This document shows, piece by piece, positions 14,161-22,336 of a DNA stretch of 22,540 nucleotides (position 1 is the stretch's first letter; the number at the start of each line of letters is the position of its first letter). The DNA is from JAJYTL01 sp046705265. GTDB lineage: Bacteria > Pseudomonadota > Alphaproteobacteria > Ferrovibrionales > Ferrovibrionaceae. Location of the stretch: positions 1 to 22,540 of the forward strand of contig JBJKQL010000074.1 of NCBI GenBank assembly GCA_046705265.1, given 5' to 3'. The notes beneath the pieces were generated by a model. It saw only the letters and a program-made list of their open reading frames with translations, was not told the DNA's origin and searched no databases. A program made the translations under genes and the position numbers.

Positions 14161-14520
14161 TCAGCCAATACGAACTTCGTCCTCCTGTATCCGGATTGGC
14201 ATCGGGGTGAGCTTCCGGCCGAGGCAGGGGCCGGCGACACAAAGCCCGTTGTCGATCCGGAACAGCGCTCCGTGGGTGCCGCAAAGAAGCAGGGTTTTAT
14301 CGTGATTCAGAAATTGGTTTTCCTGCCAGTCGAGGGGCGTTCCGGCGTGGGGGCAATCGTTGACATAGGCGCGGACTTGGCCCGCCTTGCAGACGAGAAA
14401 CATTTCGAAGCGCGCGGTGCCCTTACCGAAGGTGAAGCCGCGACACTCGTCGTCGTCAATCTCGTCGCGGCGGCATAAAAAAGTGCCTTCCGGCGGCCAC
14501 AAGGTCGGGCGTTCGGTCAT
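14161..14520 (-). CDS. Rieske [2Fe-2S] ferredoxin-like protein
   Basis: This 119-aa soluble electron carrier has the two cluster motifs CPH (Cys56, His58) and CGTH (Cys80, His83), the usual CxH...CxxH pattern for a Rieske centre. There is no signal peptide or membrane anchor and no oxygenase domain, so it resembles dioxygenase ferredoxins rather than bc1 Rieske proteins. The frame opens at 14544 inside the EVE gene, but ATG 14520 leaves a 4-base gap after its stop and is preferred. The redox partner is not in the window, though the adjacent catabolic genes suggest a possible oxygenase link. It may also simply be co-transcribed with the EVE gene. Confidence 0.92.
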   Translation of the reverse strand: MTERPTLWPPEGTFLCRRDEIDDDECRGFTFGKGTARFEMFLVCKAGQVRAYVNDCPHAGTPLDWQENQFLNHDKTLLLCGTHGALFRIDNGLCVAGPCLGRKLTPMPIRIQEDEVRIG

Positions 14521-14524
14521 GTGT

Positions 14525-14938
14525 TCAGGGCGTGATACCGCCAAGATGGCAGAGCCGGCGCCACGCTTTGCTGTCGATTGGCATAACGGATAGCCGCGAT
14601 TGGCGTACCAGTGCCAGATGGTTGAGGGCGGGATCGCTCTTGATCTCCGACAAACCGATGGGCTTGGTGAGGGCCGTCACGGCCTTGACCACCACCATGC
14701 CGAAACGACCGGTGTCGTCGCTCGGATCGGGCCGATATTCACCCACCACCTCGACGACGCCAACGATCCTCTTCTCATCGACCGAATGGTAGAAAAAGCA
14801 GCAATCTCCGCGACGCATCGCCTTCAAGTTGTTGGCGGCTTGATAGTTGCGGACGCCGTCCCAATTCGAGGTTTTCGCCTTTATCTGATCGTTCCACGAC
14901 CAAGCGCCGGGTTCGGATTTGAGCAGCCAATACGCCAT
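14525..14938 (-). CDS. EVE-domain protein (PUA-like)
   Basis: This 137-aa protein is a single EVE domain, beginning MAYWLLKSEPGAWSW, with the aromatic cage region WDGVRNYQAANNLKAMRRGD and FYHSVDEKRIVGVVEV typical of the family. EVE domains are related to YTH and PUA domains and are thought to bind modified bases in DNA or RNA. In alphaproteobacteria the gene often sits near gpsA and tsaD, as here. It lies 45 bases downstream of gpsA and 4 bases upstream of the Rieske gene. No strong Shine-Dalgarno is visible, consistent with translation as part of the gpsA message. Confidence 0.94.
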   Translation of the reverse strand: MAYWLLKSEPGAWSWNDQIKAKTSNWDGVRNYQAANNLKAMRRGDCCFFYHSVDEKRIVGVVEVVGEYRPDPSDDTGRFGMVVVKAVTALTKPIGLSEIKSDPALNHLALVRQSRLSVMPIDSKAWRRLCHLGGITP

Positions 14939-14983
14939 CGGAAAGTTCTCAAGGGTTGCGATACGATTGCTTTGAGCTATTCC

Positions 14984-15982
14984 TCAGGCGGGAATTTCGC
15001 TCTTGAACGGTCGCGAAAGCAAGCTCTCGATGGTGTCGTCGATCGAGGCGCCGCGATGGAGAATGGCATTGACCGAGGCCGCGATCGGCATCTCGACATT
15101 AAGCCGTTTGGCGAGCTGGACTACGGCGGGCGCGGTAGCTACGCCTTCGGCGATGGAGCGTCGACCTTCGGTTGCTTGAGCCAGCAATTGGCCCTGGCCG
15201 AGCGCGACGCCAAGCGAGAAATTGCGTGACTTTTCGCCCGTGCAGGTGAGCACCAGATCGCCAAGGCCTGAGAGACCCATCAGAGTTTCGGCCCGGGCCC
15301 CTTTCGTCTGGCCCAGGCGTAAAATTTCGGCGAGTCCACGGGTGATCAATGCCGCGCGGGCGTTGTCGCCAAGGTTACGGCCTTGCACGATGCCACAGGC
15401 AATCGCGAGGACGTTCTTGACCGCACCGCCAATCTCCGCGCCGATTGGGTCGTTCGAGAGATAGGGGCGAAAAGTGGGGCGGCCGAGGGCCTGGACGAGT
15501 GCGGCGCCGAGCCCAGGATCACGGGCGGCAAGGGTCACGGCTGTTGGCAGACCCTTCGCCACCTCGATGGCGAAGGTCGGCCCGGAAAGGACGGCGGCGG
15601 GCGTTTCCGGGAGTTCCGCCGCGGTGATCTCGCTCATCAGCGCGCCGCTGTCTTTTTCGATCCCCTTAGCGCAGATCACGACCGGAACCCCGGGGGCGAG
15701 ACACGCCTGGACTCGCTGCGCCATCGCTCGGAAATGCTGCGCCGGCACCACGAGGAGCAGGGTGTCCGTCGCCGCCGCCTCGGCGAGATCGTCGGTTGCT
15801 CGGATCGTGCTCGGCAGCGCAACGCCGGGCAAGAATAGTGTGTTGCGGTGTTCCGTCCGGATTGCCTGCACCACCTCGGCTTCCCGTGCCCAGAGCACGA
15901 TTTCATGTCCAGCCCCAGCGATCGTGCAAGCGAGCGCCGTACCCCAGGCACCGCCTCCGATGATGCCGATCCGCTTAATCAT
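14984..15982 (-). CDS. gpsA: glycerol-3-phosphate dehydrogenase [NAD(P)+]
   Basis: GpsA reduces dihydroxyacetone phosphate to sn-glycerol 3-phosphate for phospholipid synthesis in the cytosol. The 332-aa length is typical. It has the nucleotide-binding start MIKRIGIIGGGAWGTALA, the VICAKGIE and SGPTFA segments, the catalytic-lysine region GGAVKNVLAIACGI, and the C-terminal SRNFSLG and ASVNAIL motifs. The open frame extends to 16066, but ATG 15982 is preferred because the Rossmann fold starts there and GAGGGG lies ~6 bases upstream. It is on the same strand as tsaD, separated by a small secreted-protein gene. Confidence 0.97.
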   Translation of the reverse strand: MIKRIGIIGGGAWGTALACTIAGAGHEIVLWAREAEVVQAIRTEHRNTLFLPGVALPSTIRATDDLAEAAATDTLLLVVPAQHFRAMAQRVQACLAPGVPVVICAKGIEKDSGALMSEITAAELPETPAAVLSGPTFAIEVAKGLPTAVTLAARDPGLGAALVQALGRPTFRPYLSNDPIGAEIGGAVKNVLAIACGIVQGRNLGDNARAALITRGLAEILRLGQTKGARAETLMGLSGLGDLVLTCTGEKSRNFSLGVALGQGQLLAQATEGRRSIAEGVATAPAVVQLAKRLNVEMPIAASVNAILHRGASIDDTIESLLSRPFKSEIPA

Positions 15983-16101
15983 GCCGCCCCTCGTGGAAAG
16001 TCCGGTGAAGATTGAGCGGGGGCTGTCATGAGAACCTCCGGCCGCGCCCCCGGGACCAGCCGCCATCCGCCGACGATCCCAGGGATGCTAGCCAAGCAGA
16101 T

Positions 16102-16389
16102 TTAAACGTTGGGGTGAAGCCCGACCTGCCGCATGGCGTTGGTTATTGTCGCGATGCCGGAGCCATAGCGACCGATGTGACATGATTGGCGGGCGGCCGC
16201 CCACATCGTCCAGGCCGCCGAATGGCCGCGGGAAGGGGCCTGCTGCTTAAACTGCGATAACAGAGTCTGGCACTGGGAGGCTTGGCCGCTATTTGGCGTT
16301 TTTGTTGACATGCCTGCCGCCATGGCGCTCGCCCCGGCAAGGATGAGCCCTGCGACGAGGGGGGCTGTGAAAAAAACAAACTTACGCAT
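16102..16389 (-). CDS. small secreted/periplasmic hypothetical protein
   Basis: This 95-aa protein starts MRKFVFFTAPLVAGLIL, a clear Sec signal peptide with likely cleavage after ASAMA near residue 24. The mature part has two cysteines (SQCQTLL and RQSCHIG), which could form a disulfide in the periplasm. No family is recognised. The frame opens at 16437, but ATG 16389 is chosen because GGGAG lies ~9 bases upstream and the signal peptide begins there. It sits between tsaD and gpsA, an unusual insertion into a common gene order. A GGTTC/GAACC repeat cluster lies just upstream. Confidence 0.82.
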   Translation of the reverse strand: MRKFVFFTAPLVAGLILAGASAMAAGMSTKTPNSGQASQCQTLLSQFKQQAPSRGHSAAWTMWAAARQSCHIGRYGSGIATITNAMRQVGLHPNV

Positions 16390-16409
16390 CGCTTTTGCTC
16401 CCTTAATCA

Positions 16410-16429
16410 GGTTCACGAGAACCGGTTCC
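16410..16429. promoter_or_regulatory. GGTTC/GAACC inverted-repeat cluster
   Basis: Three half-sites, GGTTC (16410-16414), GAACC (16419-16423) and GGTTCC (16424-16429), form a hairpin and a perfect GAACCGGTTC palindrome 21-40 bases upstream of the secreted-protein start. This is a plausible repressor site. The spacing does not fit the alphaproteobacterial LexA box. No matching regulator is in the window. Confidence 0.4.
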
Positions 16430-16524
16430 GGCAGCAATCGCCGTCAAGGATCGCATCGATCACGGGCGGTGGCCAACTCCGTCCGCGACAGTGATCGCTG
16501 CCTTCCAGGTAGCAGATATTTATG

Positions 16525-16544
16525 CTTGCGGAGATTGCCGCAAG
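16525..16544 (-). terminator. hairpin after tsaD, possible terminator
   Basis: The perfect 7-base stem CTTGCGG / CCGCAAG with a 6-base loop lies 31-50 bases past the tsaD stop. There is no T run in the direction of transcription, so termination would be weak or factor-assisted. Confidence 0.35.
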
Positions 16545-16574
16545 GCAGACAAAGCATGAATTCTTTGTAAGGTT

Positions 16575-17702
16575 TTAAGAGGTTGGGCGGCGGTGGCGGA
16601 GACCAAATCCAAACCGCTGAGTTTCAGTAGGCGTTGGCAGAGGTTGCCCGATAGCGCCGGGCACGCGGGCCGGATCGAGTGGCCAGCGCGGCCTCGGGGT
16701 AATCTCAAGATTATTCGCTAAGCCATTGCTAATCTTTTCAACTCCAGCCCAGGCGATCATCGCGCCATTGTCGGTGCAAAACGCCGGTGACGGTGCGGCG
16801 AGGTCAAGACGAGCGGATTCGGCAAGCGTTGCGAGCCGGTCCCGGATCGCCTGATTAGCTGCGACGCCACCTGCGATCGCAAGATGGCGTGCCGCCGGAT
16901 GGTGGCTGCGGAACCGGCGGATGGCCTTTTGGGTGCGATCCGCGAGCGAGTCGACAACCGCGGCTTGAAAACTCGCTGCGAGATCGCAGCGGAGGCGGGC
17001 TCGTTCTTGTTCCGTGACCGCGTCCGGTCGCGCTTTCGAGTAAGCGTGGCGTACGGCGGTTTTGAGCCCGGAAAAGGAGAAGTCGGCGCCCGGTCGCCCG
17101 AGCATCGGCCTTGGCAAGGCGAAACGCGCCGCATCCCCGGCGCGGGCCGCTTGCTCGACTGCCGGCCCGCCGGGATAGCCGAGGTCCAACAGCTTCGCAA
17201 CCTTATCGAAGGCTTCACCGACCGCGTCGTCGACGGTGGTGCCATAGAGCCGGTAACAGCCAACGCCTTCAACTGCCAAGAGCTGGCAATGGCCGCCGGA
17301 CACCAGAAGAAGGAGATAGGGAAAGCCGATTTCGCGGCCGAGGCGAATGGATAGCGCGTGCCCTTCGAGGTGATTGATGGCGACCAGCGGCTTCGCGGCG
17401 ACGGCGGCGATTGCCTTGGCTATGGTGACGCCGACGATGAGACCGCCGATCAGGCCTGGTCCGGCGGTGACCGCAATGCCATCAAGCGCGCCGAAGCCGA
17501 TCCCGGCCATGGTCATTGCCTGCTTGATCAATCGATCGAGATGGGCGATATGGGCCCGCGCGGCGATTTCCGGCACCACACCAAGATAGGGGCGATGCTC
17601 CTCAATCTGCGAGAGTACGAGATTGGCGTGAATCCGGCGGTCGTCGCTAACGATCGCAGCGGCCGTTTCGTCGCAACTCGTCTCGATGCCGAGAACGATC
17701 AT
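16575..17702 (-). CDS. tsaD: tRNA N6-threonylcarbamoyladenosine synthase subunit TsaD
   Basis: TsaD transfers the threonylcarbamoyl group to A37 of ANN-decoding tRNAs, with TsaB and TsaE. The 375-aa protein begins MIVLGIETSCDETAAA. The metal ligands are His111 and His115 (INHLEGHALS) and Asp311 (CTDNGAMIAWAG), and it has the ASKHA nucleotide-binding segments LLLVSGGHCQLL and AIAGGVAANQ. It is slightly long because of an unstructured Pro/Arg-rich C-terminal tail of ~25 residues. The frame runs on to 18188 antisense to hemC, but ATG 17702 with AGGA ~7 bases upstream is the real start. It is transcribed away from hemC from a 63-base shared region. Confidence 0.98.
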   Translation of the reverse strand: MIVLGIETSCDETAAAIVSDDRRIHANLVLSQIEEHRPYLGVVPEIAARAHIAHLDRLIKQAMTMAGIGFGALDGIAVTAGPGLIGGLIVGVTIAKAIAAVAAKPLVAINHLEGHALSIRLGREIGFPYLLLLVSGGHCQLLAVEGVGCYRLYGTTVDDAVGEAFDKVAKLLDLGYPGGPAVEQAARAGDAARFALPRPMLGRPGADFSFSGLKTAVRHAYSKARPDAVTEQERARLRCDLAASFQAAVVDSLADRTQKAIRRFRSHHPAARHLAIAGGVAANQAIRDRLATLAESARLDLAAPSPAFCTDNGAMIAWAGVEKISNGLANNLEITPRPRWPLDPARVPGAIGQPLPTPTETQRFGFGLRHRRPTS

Positions 17703-17765
17703 CCTTTTTCCTGAAAAGGGGCAGATTAGGCTATAACAAGTCTGTTCGCCCGCTGCTTTAACCTC
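17703..17765. promoter_or_regulatory. divergent tsaD/hemC promoter region
   Basis: The 63 bases between the two start codons must contain both promoters or their 5' ends. TATAAC at 17732-17737 is a candidate -10 for hemC with a poor -35. No convincing tsaD promoter is visible. The short spacing suggests shared or overlapping control. Confidence 0.4.
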
Positions 17766-18698
17766 ATGAGCGATCTTCCGCAAGTTTCCATCCGTATCGG
17801 CTCGCGCGGCAGCCCCTTGGCCTTGGCCCAAGCAGAGGAGACGAAGCACCGTCTCCTTGGCCTTCGACCGGCGCCCGCGATCGAGATTGTCGTTATCAGG
17901 ACCACCGGCGACCGCATTCACGACCGATCCTTGGCCGAAGTGGGGGGCAAGGGGCTCTTCACCAAGGAGCTGGAAGAAGCCCTGTTGGCGGGCAAAATCG
18001 ATATCGCGGTGCATTCCTGCAAGGATATGCCGACGTGGCTGCCGGATGGGCTTTGCATCGGTGCAATTCTGCCCCGGGCCGATCCTCGCGAGGCACTGAT
18101 CGCAGCTGAAGTGACACGGCTTGTCGATCTTCCGGCCAGGGCGGTGATCGGCACCGCCTCGCTGCGCCGCCAAGCCCAGGTGCTGCACGTTCGGCCGGAT
18201 CTTACCGTCGTCTCGCTCCGCGGCAATGTCGGAACCCGACTCGGTAAGGTCGCTTCAGGCGTGGCGGCGGCGACGCTTGTTGCCCGCGCCGGGCTCGCCC
18301 GTCTCGGCATGCTTGATAAGGCAAGCGCCATCGTGTCGACGGAGGAGATACTGCCAGCAGTGGCGCAAGGTGCGATTGCCATCGAATGCCGCGCTGACGA
18401 CGATCGCGTTCGCGATTTCCTGCGTCCGCTCGACCATGCCCCAAGCGCGTCCTGCGTGAACGCCGAGCGTGCGATGCTGGCGGTTCTGGAAGGCTCTTGC
18501 CGGACGCCGATCGCCGGTCTTGCCGAGATCGAGGGCGCCGGACGGCTCGTGCTTCGGGCTTTGCTTTTAAGTCCGGACGGCCGCACAGCACTTGCGGCGC
18601 GCCGCACTGGCGCGGTCGAAGACGCCGTCCGGCTTGGCCATGATGCCGGCGAGGAATTACGACGCCGGGCTCCGCCCGGGCTGCTCCCGAGCGGCTGA
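17766..18698 (+). CDS. hemC: porphobilinogen deaminase (hydroxymethylbilane synthase)
   Basis: HemC polymerises four porphobilinogens to hydroxymethylbilane in tetrapyrrole synthesis. The 310-aa protein has the N-terminal IRIGSRGSPLALAQA motif, the catalytic Asp87 in HSCKDMP, and Cys245 in LEGSCRTPIAG, which carries the dipyrromethane cofactor. Length and residues are standard, so it should be active. It is the first gene of a coupled operon: hemD starts one base after its stop. The ATG lies just after TTTAACCTC, with no strong Shine-Dalgarno. Confidence 0.98.
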   Translation: MSDLPQVSIRIGSRGSPLALAQAEETKHRLLGLRPAPAIEIVVIRTTGDRIHDRSLAEVGGKGLFTKELEEALLAGKIDIAVHSCKDMPTWLPDGLCIGAILPRADPREALIAAEVTRLVDLPARAVIGTASLRRQAQVLHVRPDLTVVSLRGNVGTRLGKVASGVAAATLVARAGLARLGMLDKASAIVSTEEILPAVAQGAIAIECRADDDRVRDFLRPLDHAPSASCVNAERAMLAVLEGSCRTPIAGLAEIEGAGRLVLRALLLSPDGRTALAARRTGAVEDAVRLGHDAGEELRRRAPPGLLPSG

Positions 18699-18699
18699 C

Positions 18700-19428
18700 G
18701 TGATTCGATATCGCCTACTCCTGACCCGGCCAAGGGCGCAATCAGAAGCTTTGGCCGAAGTGTTGCGGCCGCTCGGCGTCGAGAGCTTGATCGAACCCTT
18801 GCTCGACATTCATTTTCTCGCCTCGACCAGCCTCGACGTCACCGGTGTTCAGGCGTTGTTGGTGACGAGCCGGAACGGGGTCGAGGCGTTGGCGACGGCG
18901 TGCAGCCATCGCGATCTTCCGCTTTATGTGGTGGGGGCTGGCACTGCCGCTGCCGCTGAAGCCGCAGGCTTCACCAAGGTCACGAGCGCCAGCGGCGATA
19001 GCGACGCTCTTGCGGCGCTGGTTCAGGCCCGGCTTGATCCCGCCGCGGGAGCAGTTCTGCATGTCGCCGGCGCGACGGTGGCCGGCGATCTTGACCGTCG
19101 GTTGAGGAACGCAGGCTTTGTCTTTTTCCGAAAAACGCTTTATGAAGCTCGGCCGGTTGCGGCCTTGTCGTCCAGATGCCGCGAGGCGCTGAAGATTGGG
19201 GGGGTGGATGGAGCGGCGTTTTTCTCTCCCCGTAGCGGGGCCACCTTTGTTAGGCTCGCGACGGTCGAAGGCTTGGCAGCGACGTGCGCGAAGCTCCAGG
19301 CTTTCTGCCTCAGTACCGCTGTGCGTGAGCAGGTGGTAGCCTTGCCATGGCGCACCGTCCAGATCGCGGCAGCGCCGAACCGGGCCGCGCTCCTGGAACT
19401 ACTCCGAGGCGAGGTGCGTCGTAGATGA
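18700..19428 (+). CDS. hemD: uroporphyrinogen-III synthase
   Basis: HemD cyclises hydroxymethylbilane to uroporphyrinogen III with inversion of ring D. The 242-aa protein is weakly conserved, as usual for the family. It shows the expected landmarks: LLLTRPRAQSEALAEVL at the start, ALLVTSRNGVEAL, VVGAGTAAAAEAAGF, and AAFFSPRSGATFV near the C-terminus. The frame opens inside hemC, but GTG 18700 places the start one base after the hemC stop and right before the conserved RPR motif. Its stop overlaps the next gene as ATGA (19425-19428). The assignment rests on both sequence and position. Confidence 0.94.
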   Translation: MIRYRLLLTRPRAQSEALAEVLRPLGVESLIEPLLDIHFLASTSLDVTGVQALLVTSRNGVEALATACSHRDLPLYVVGAGTAAAAEAAGFTKVTSASGDSDALAALVQARLDPAAGAVLHVAGATVAGDLDRRLRNAGFVFFRKTLYEARPVAALSSRCREALKIGGVDGAAFFSPRSGATFVRLATVEGLAATCAKLQAFCLSTAVREQVVALPWRTVQIAAAPNRAALLELLRGEVRRR

Positions 19429-20603
19429 ATGAAGGCAGCGAAAATCTTGAGGGTAAGAAGGAACCGGCTTCCGAGCACGCCGATCTCGACGAGGCGTTGC
19501 TGAGTGGGCCGGTTGGCACGGAGGGATCGCGCCGGCACTGGTTCCGTTGGGCCTGGATCGGGCTTGGGGTTCTTTTAGTGCTCGGTGCCGGGGTTGCCAT
19601 CTGGCCAAGCTTGCGGCCGGAAGTCGAACATCTCCTGCCCGGCGGTAATGGTACAACGATAACAAGCGAAACCGCCCAAGACCGGACAACGGCACGCCTC
19701 GACGCTCTCGACCGGCGGCTCAGCGCGGTTGAAAGCACAGTACAAGCGCTGCCGGTCGCGCCCGATCTGCAGAGCCGCCTCGCGGCCGACGAGAAGGCAT
19801 TGACCGTTCTCAAAAAACAGGTAGCCGGCGTCCACGCCGCGCTTGCAGCCAATGCGAATCTTGCAGTGCGTCTCTCGAAAATCGAGAAGGAGCTCACGGA
19901 TCTGCAGAAAAACGGCACGGGAGGAGTCGATTCGACGGCCTTGGCGAGCCTCAATAATAGGATGAAAAGTCTCTCACAAGCCATTGCAGTACAAAATGGA
20001 ACTATAGTGAGTCTGCAAAAGCAGGTGAGTCGGTTCACGGCCCTGGCGCCAGAAGTTCGCGCGGCACCGAAGCATATCGCCCTGGTGCTCGCGGTCGTCG
20101 AGCTAGAACAGGCCGCGCGTCGCTCAGCGCCCTTTTCGGATGCTTTGAGGTCGGTGGTGGCGCTTGCCCCTAAGGACCAGGCGATTTCCGCTGCGCTTGG
20201 CGTGCTTGCGAATTATGCGCAGGTTGGGGCGCCCTCGCTGGCCAAACTTCGCCGCGAATTTCCGACCATTGCCGATCGCGTGGTCAATGCCGACCAGGAA
20301 AAACCCGGCTCCTGGTGGCAGAAGGTTTTCGATCAACTCTCTGGCCTGATTACGGTGCGCCGGGTCGGCGATGTCACCGGGTCGACCCCCGGTGACATCG
20401 TCGCCAGAGCAGAAGTAATGTTACAAGATAACGACTTGATGGGTTCTGTTAAGGCTTTGGACGATCTAAAGGGCGGATCGGCCACGGCGGCACATGCATG
20501 GCTCGATCAGGCCAAGGCGAGGCTTGCGGTCGACCGTGCGACCGCGGCGCTCAGGGCCGAGACCTTTGGCGCGCTCGCCCAGGCGGCAGCGAACCAACCA
20601 TGA
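19425..20603 (+). CDS. mitofilin-family inner-membrane protein (COG4223)
   Basis: This 392-aa protein is the alphaproteobacterial relative of mitochondrial Mic60/mitofilin. A short acidic cytoplasmic N-terminus (~1-35) precedes one membrane helix (~39-62, WFRWAWIGLGVLLVLGAG). A long periplasmic coiled coil follows (~80-215, with LDALDRRLSAVES and LSKIEKELTDLQK). The C-terminal mitofilin signature domain covers the last ~170 residues (AEVMLQDNDLMGSVKALDDL). The family is commonly found between hemD and hemY in alphaproteobacteria and shapes or tethers the envelope membrane. It overlaps hemD and hemY by 4 bases each (ATGA), so translation is coupled. Confidence 0.92.
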   Translation: MNEGSENLEGKKEPASEHADLDEALLSGPVGTEGSRRHWFRWAWIGLGVLLVLGAGVAIWPSLRPEVEHLLPGGNGTTITSETAQDRTTARLDALDRRLSAVESTVQALPVAPDLQSRLAADEKALTVLKKQVAGVHAALAANANLAVRLSKIEKELTDLQKNGTGGVDSTALASLNNRMKSLSQAIAVQNGTIVSLQKQVSRFTALAPEVRAAPKHIALVLAVVELEQAARRSAPFSDALRSVVALAPKDQAISAALGVLANYAQVGAPSLAKLRREFPTIADRVVNADQEKPGSWWQKVFDQLSGLITVRRVGDVTGSTPGDIVARAEVMLQDNDLMGSVKALDDLKGGSATAAHAWLDQAKARLAVDRATAALRAETFGALAQAAANQP

Positions 20604-21991
20604 TCAGATTCTTCTTCGCCACGCTGGTCGTCCTTGTGTTGGCGGCGGTGGCCGCTTGGCTGGCGCAGAGTCCAGGCGAACTCACAGTGGTCTGGCACGG
20701 TTGGCGGCTTGAGACTTCGGCCGCCCTCGCCGCCATCCTGGTTATCGCTCTCGCCATCGTGACAGCCGTGCTCTACCGCTTCTGGCTGTGGTTGCGGCGG
20801 CGGCCGCAAGCTTTCGCCGAAGCCCGACTCGAACGCCGGCGGCGCCTCGGCTATCAGGCACTGAGCCAAGGACTGGTTGCCGTTGCCTCGGGTGATGCTG
20901 CAGCCGCACGCAAGCTTGCCGATCGCGCGGGCAAGCTTCTAGAGGCGGCGAAAGAATCGCCGCCATTGACCCTTTTGCTTGCCGCCCAGGCGGCCCAGCT
21001 GGCGGGCGACGAAGCGGCGGCGGAGACGCAGTTTTCTGCCATGCTGGCAAGTTCGGAGACTGCGTTCCTCGGCCTTCGCGGTCTGTTGGCCCAGGCCATG
21101 CGGCACAACGACCGCCCCAAGGCGTTGGAGCTTGCTCGCCGTGCCCACGTGTTAAGACCTGAGGCATCCTGGGTTCTGCGCGAGTTGTTCCAACTGGAAG
21201 CGGCCGAGGGTCTTTGGCAGGCAGCCGCAGCGACGCTTGAGGAGGCCGAGCGCCGCCGCGCCCTTCCAGCTGCGGATATTCGCCGCCATCAAGGCATTGT
21301 CGCCTTCCAGAAGGCGCTCGACGCCGAGAGGACGGGCGATCTAGACACTGCCTTGAAGGAAGCGCGGCGGGCGGTTGCGGCGACGCCGGATCTGGTCCCG
21401 GCGGCGGTGATGGCGGCGAAGATTCTGAGCGATAACGGCCGGCGCTCGCGTGCGGCGCGCATTCTTCGCGAGGCCTGGGCGGCACAGCCCCATCCTGACC
21501 TTGCTGCTGCCTATGTCACGCTTTACGCCGATGCTGAACCGGGGACCCGCTTGAAGCGGGCCAAGGAGTTGATCGAAGGCAATCCGGGCCATGAGGAAAG
21601 CCGCCTCCTCTTGGCTGCGGCTGAACACGGCACCGGCAACGACGCGGCGGCGCGCGAGACCGTGGGGCCGCTCCTCAACCAGCTGCCGAGCCGCCGCCTT
21701 GCCAAACTGATGGCCGAAATCGAGCAGAGCCAATATGGCGATGGCGCTGGCGCCCGGGACTGGCTTGCCAAAGGCAACGCCGCCGCCGATGCGGCCTGGA
21801 TATGTTCCGCATGCACCCGCGCGAGTCCAGCTTGGCAAGCGCATTGCCCCCATTGTGGCGCCTTCGACAGTTTGCACTGGCGGGTGGCGGCGGCACATGC
21901 CGGCCACGCGCTCGCCGATGCGGTCGAGGTCGAACCCTTGGTCCGTATCGCCGCAGCACCGCCGCCTGCGCGTTTCGAGGCCGGGGGCTGA
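20600..21991 (+). CDS. hemY: HemY-family TPR membrane protein with C-terminal zinc ribbon
   Basis: This 463-aa protein has the HemY N-terminal domain with two membrane helices (~3-22 and ~41-63) and a basic stretch (RRRPQAFAEARLERRRR). Tetratricopeptide-like helical repeats cover ~75-395. A C-terminal rubredoxin-like zinc ribbon follows, with Cys402, Cys405, Cys416 and Cys419 (WICSACTRASPAW, HCPHCGAF). This is not protoporphyrinogen oxidase, which shares the name. HemY proteins are tied genetically to heme synthesis but lack a proven reaction. The zinc ribbon resembles that of LapB. The upstream frame (from 20498) overlaps the mitofilin gene; ATG 20600 with its ATGA overlap is the proper start. 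Confidence 0.94.
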   Translation: MIRFFFATLVVLVLAAVAAWLAQSPGELTVVWHGWRLETSAALAAILVIALAIVTAVLYRFWLWLRRRPQAFAEARLERRRRLGYQALSQGLVAVASGDAAAARKLADRAGKLLEAAKESPPLTLLLAAQAAQLAGDEAAAETQFSAMLASSETAFLGLRGLLAQAMRHNDRPKALELARRAHVLRPEASWVLRELFQLEAAEGLWQAAAATLEEAERRRALPAADIRRHQGIVAFQKALDAERTGDLDTALKEARRAVAATPDLVPAAVMAAKILSDNGRRSRAARILREAWAAQPHPDLAAAYVTLYADAEPGTRLKRAKELIEGNPGHEESRLLLAAAEHGTGNDAAARETVGPLLNQLPSRRLAKLMAEIEQSQYGDGAGARDWLAKGNAAADAAWICSACTRASPAWQAHCPHCGAFDSLHWRVAAAHAGHALADAVEVEPLVRIAAAPPPARFEAGG

Positions 21992-22004
21992 GTGGTTCGT
22001 GCTT

Positions 22005-22023
22005 GCCGCGGCTTCGCCTCGGC
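22005..22023 (+). terminator. imperfect hairpin between hemY and tRNA-Thr
   Basis: GCCGCGGC-TTC-GCCTCGGC forms an 8-base stem with one mismatch, 13 bases after the hemY stop. No T run follows, so it may be a weak terminator or a processing structure ahead of the tRNA. Confidence 0.35.
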
Positions 22024-22040
22024 ATTAGGGTCTCGGCCGG

Positions 22041-22116
<76 letters not shown>

Positions 22117-22336
22117 GTACTTAGCGCAATATGCGCATTGGAAAAGGACCTCAATCTAACGCTGATCTAACGAGCTCGGCGTGTTCTAACCCGATAAGCC
22201 GCTCAGGCTCCCGCGCGGCCCAAATCGCACGATAGCTTTATCAGATTAAAGCGCTAGCAGCCTGTCGGACTTAGCGCATTGCGAGCGGTTGGGTTAGAAT
22301 CGAGCTCTGGTTTTCGCCGGGCGGGGGACATTTTCG
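22117..22336. other. junction between tRNA-Thr and the insertion sequence
   Basis: No gene. The decamer ACTTAGCGCA occurs at 22119-22128 and 22269-22278. The first copy continues into a GCGCA-ATA-TGCGC hairpin (22124-22136). GCGCTA (22251-22256) is the inverse of TAGCGC (22272-22277) and brackets GCAGCCTGTCGGACT. The left end of the insertion sequence probably lies near 22258-22270, but the right end is outside the window, so the terminal repeat cannot be confirmed. Confidence 0.45.

Noticed and set aside
17703..18188. N-terminal extension of TsaD to 537 aa
   Set aside because: The extension is antisense to hemC. TsaD starts at MIVLGIETSCDETA as in all family members.
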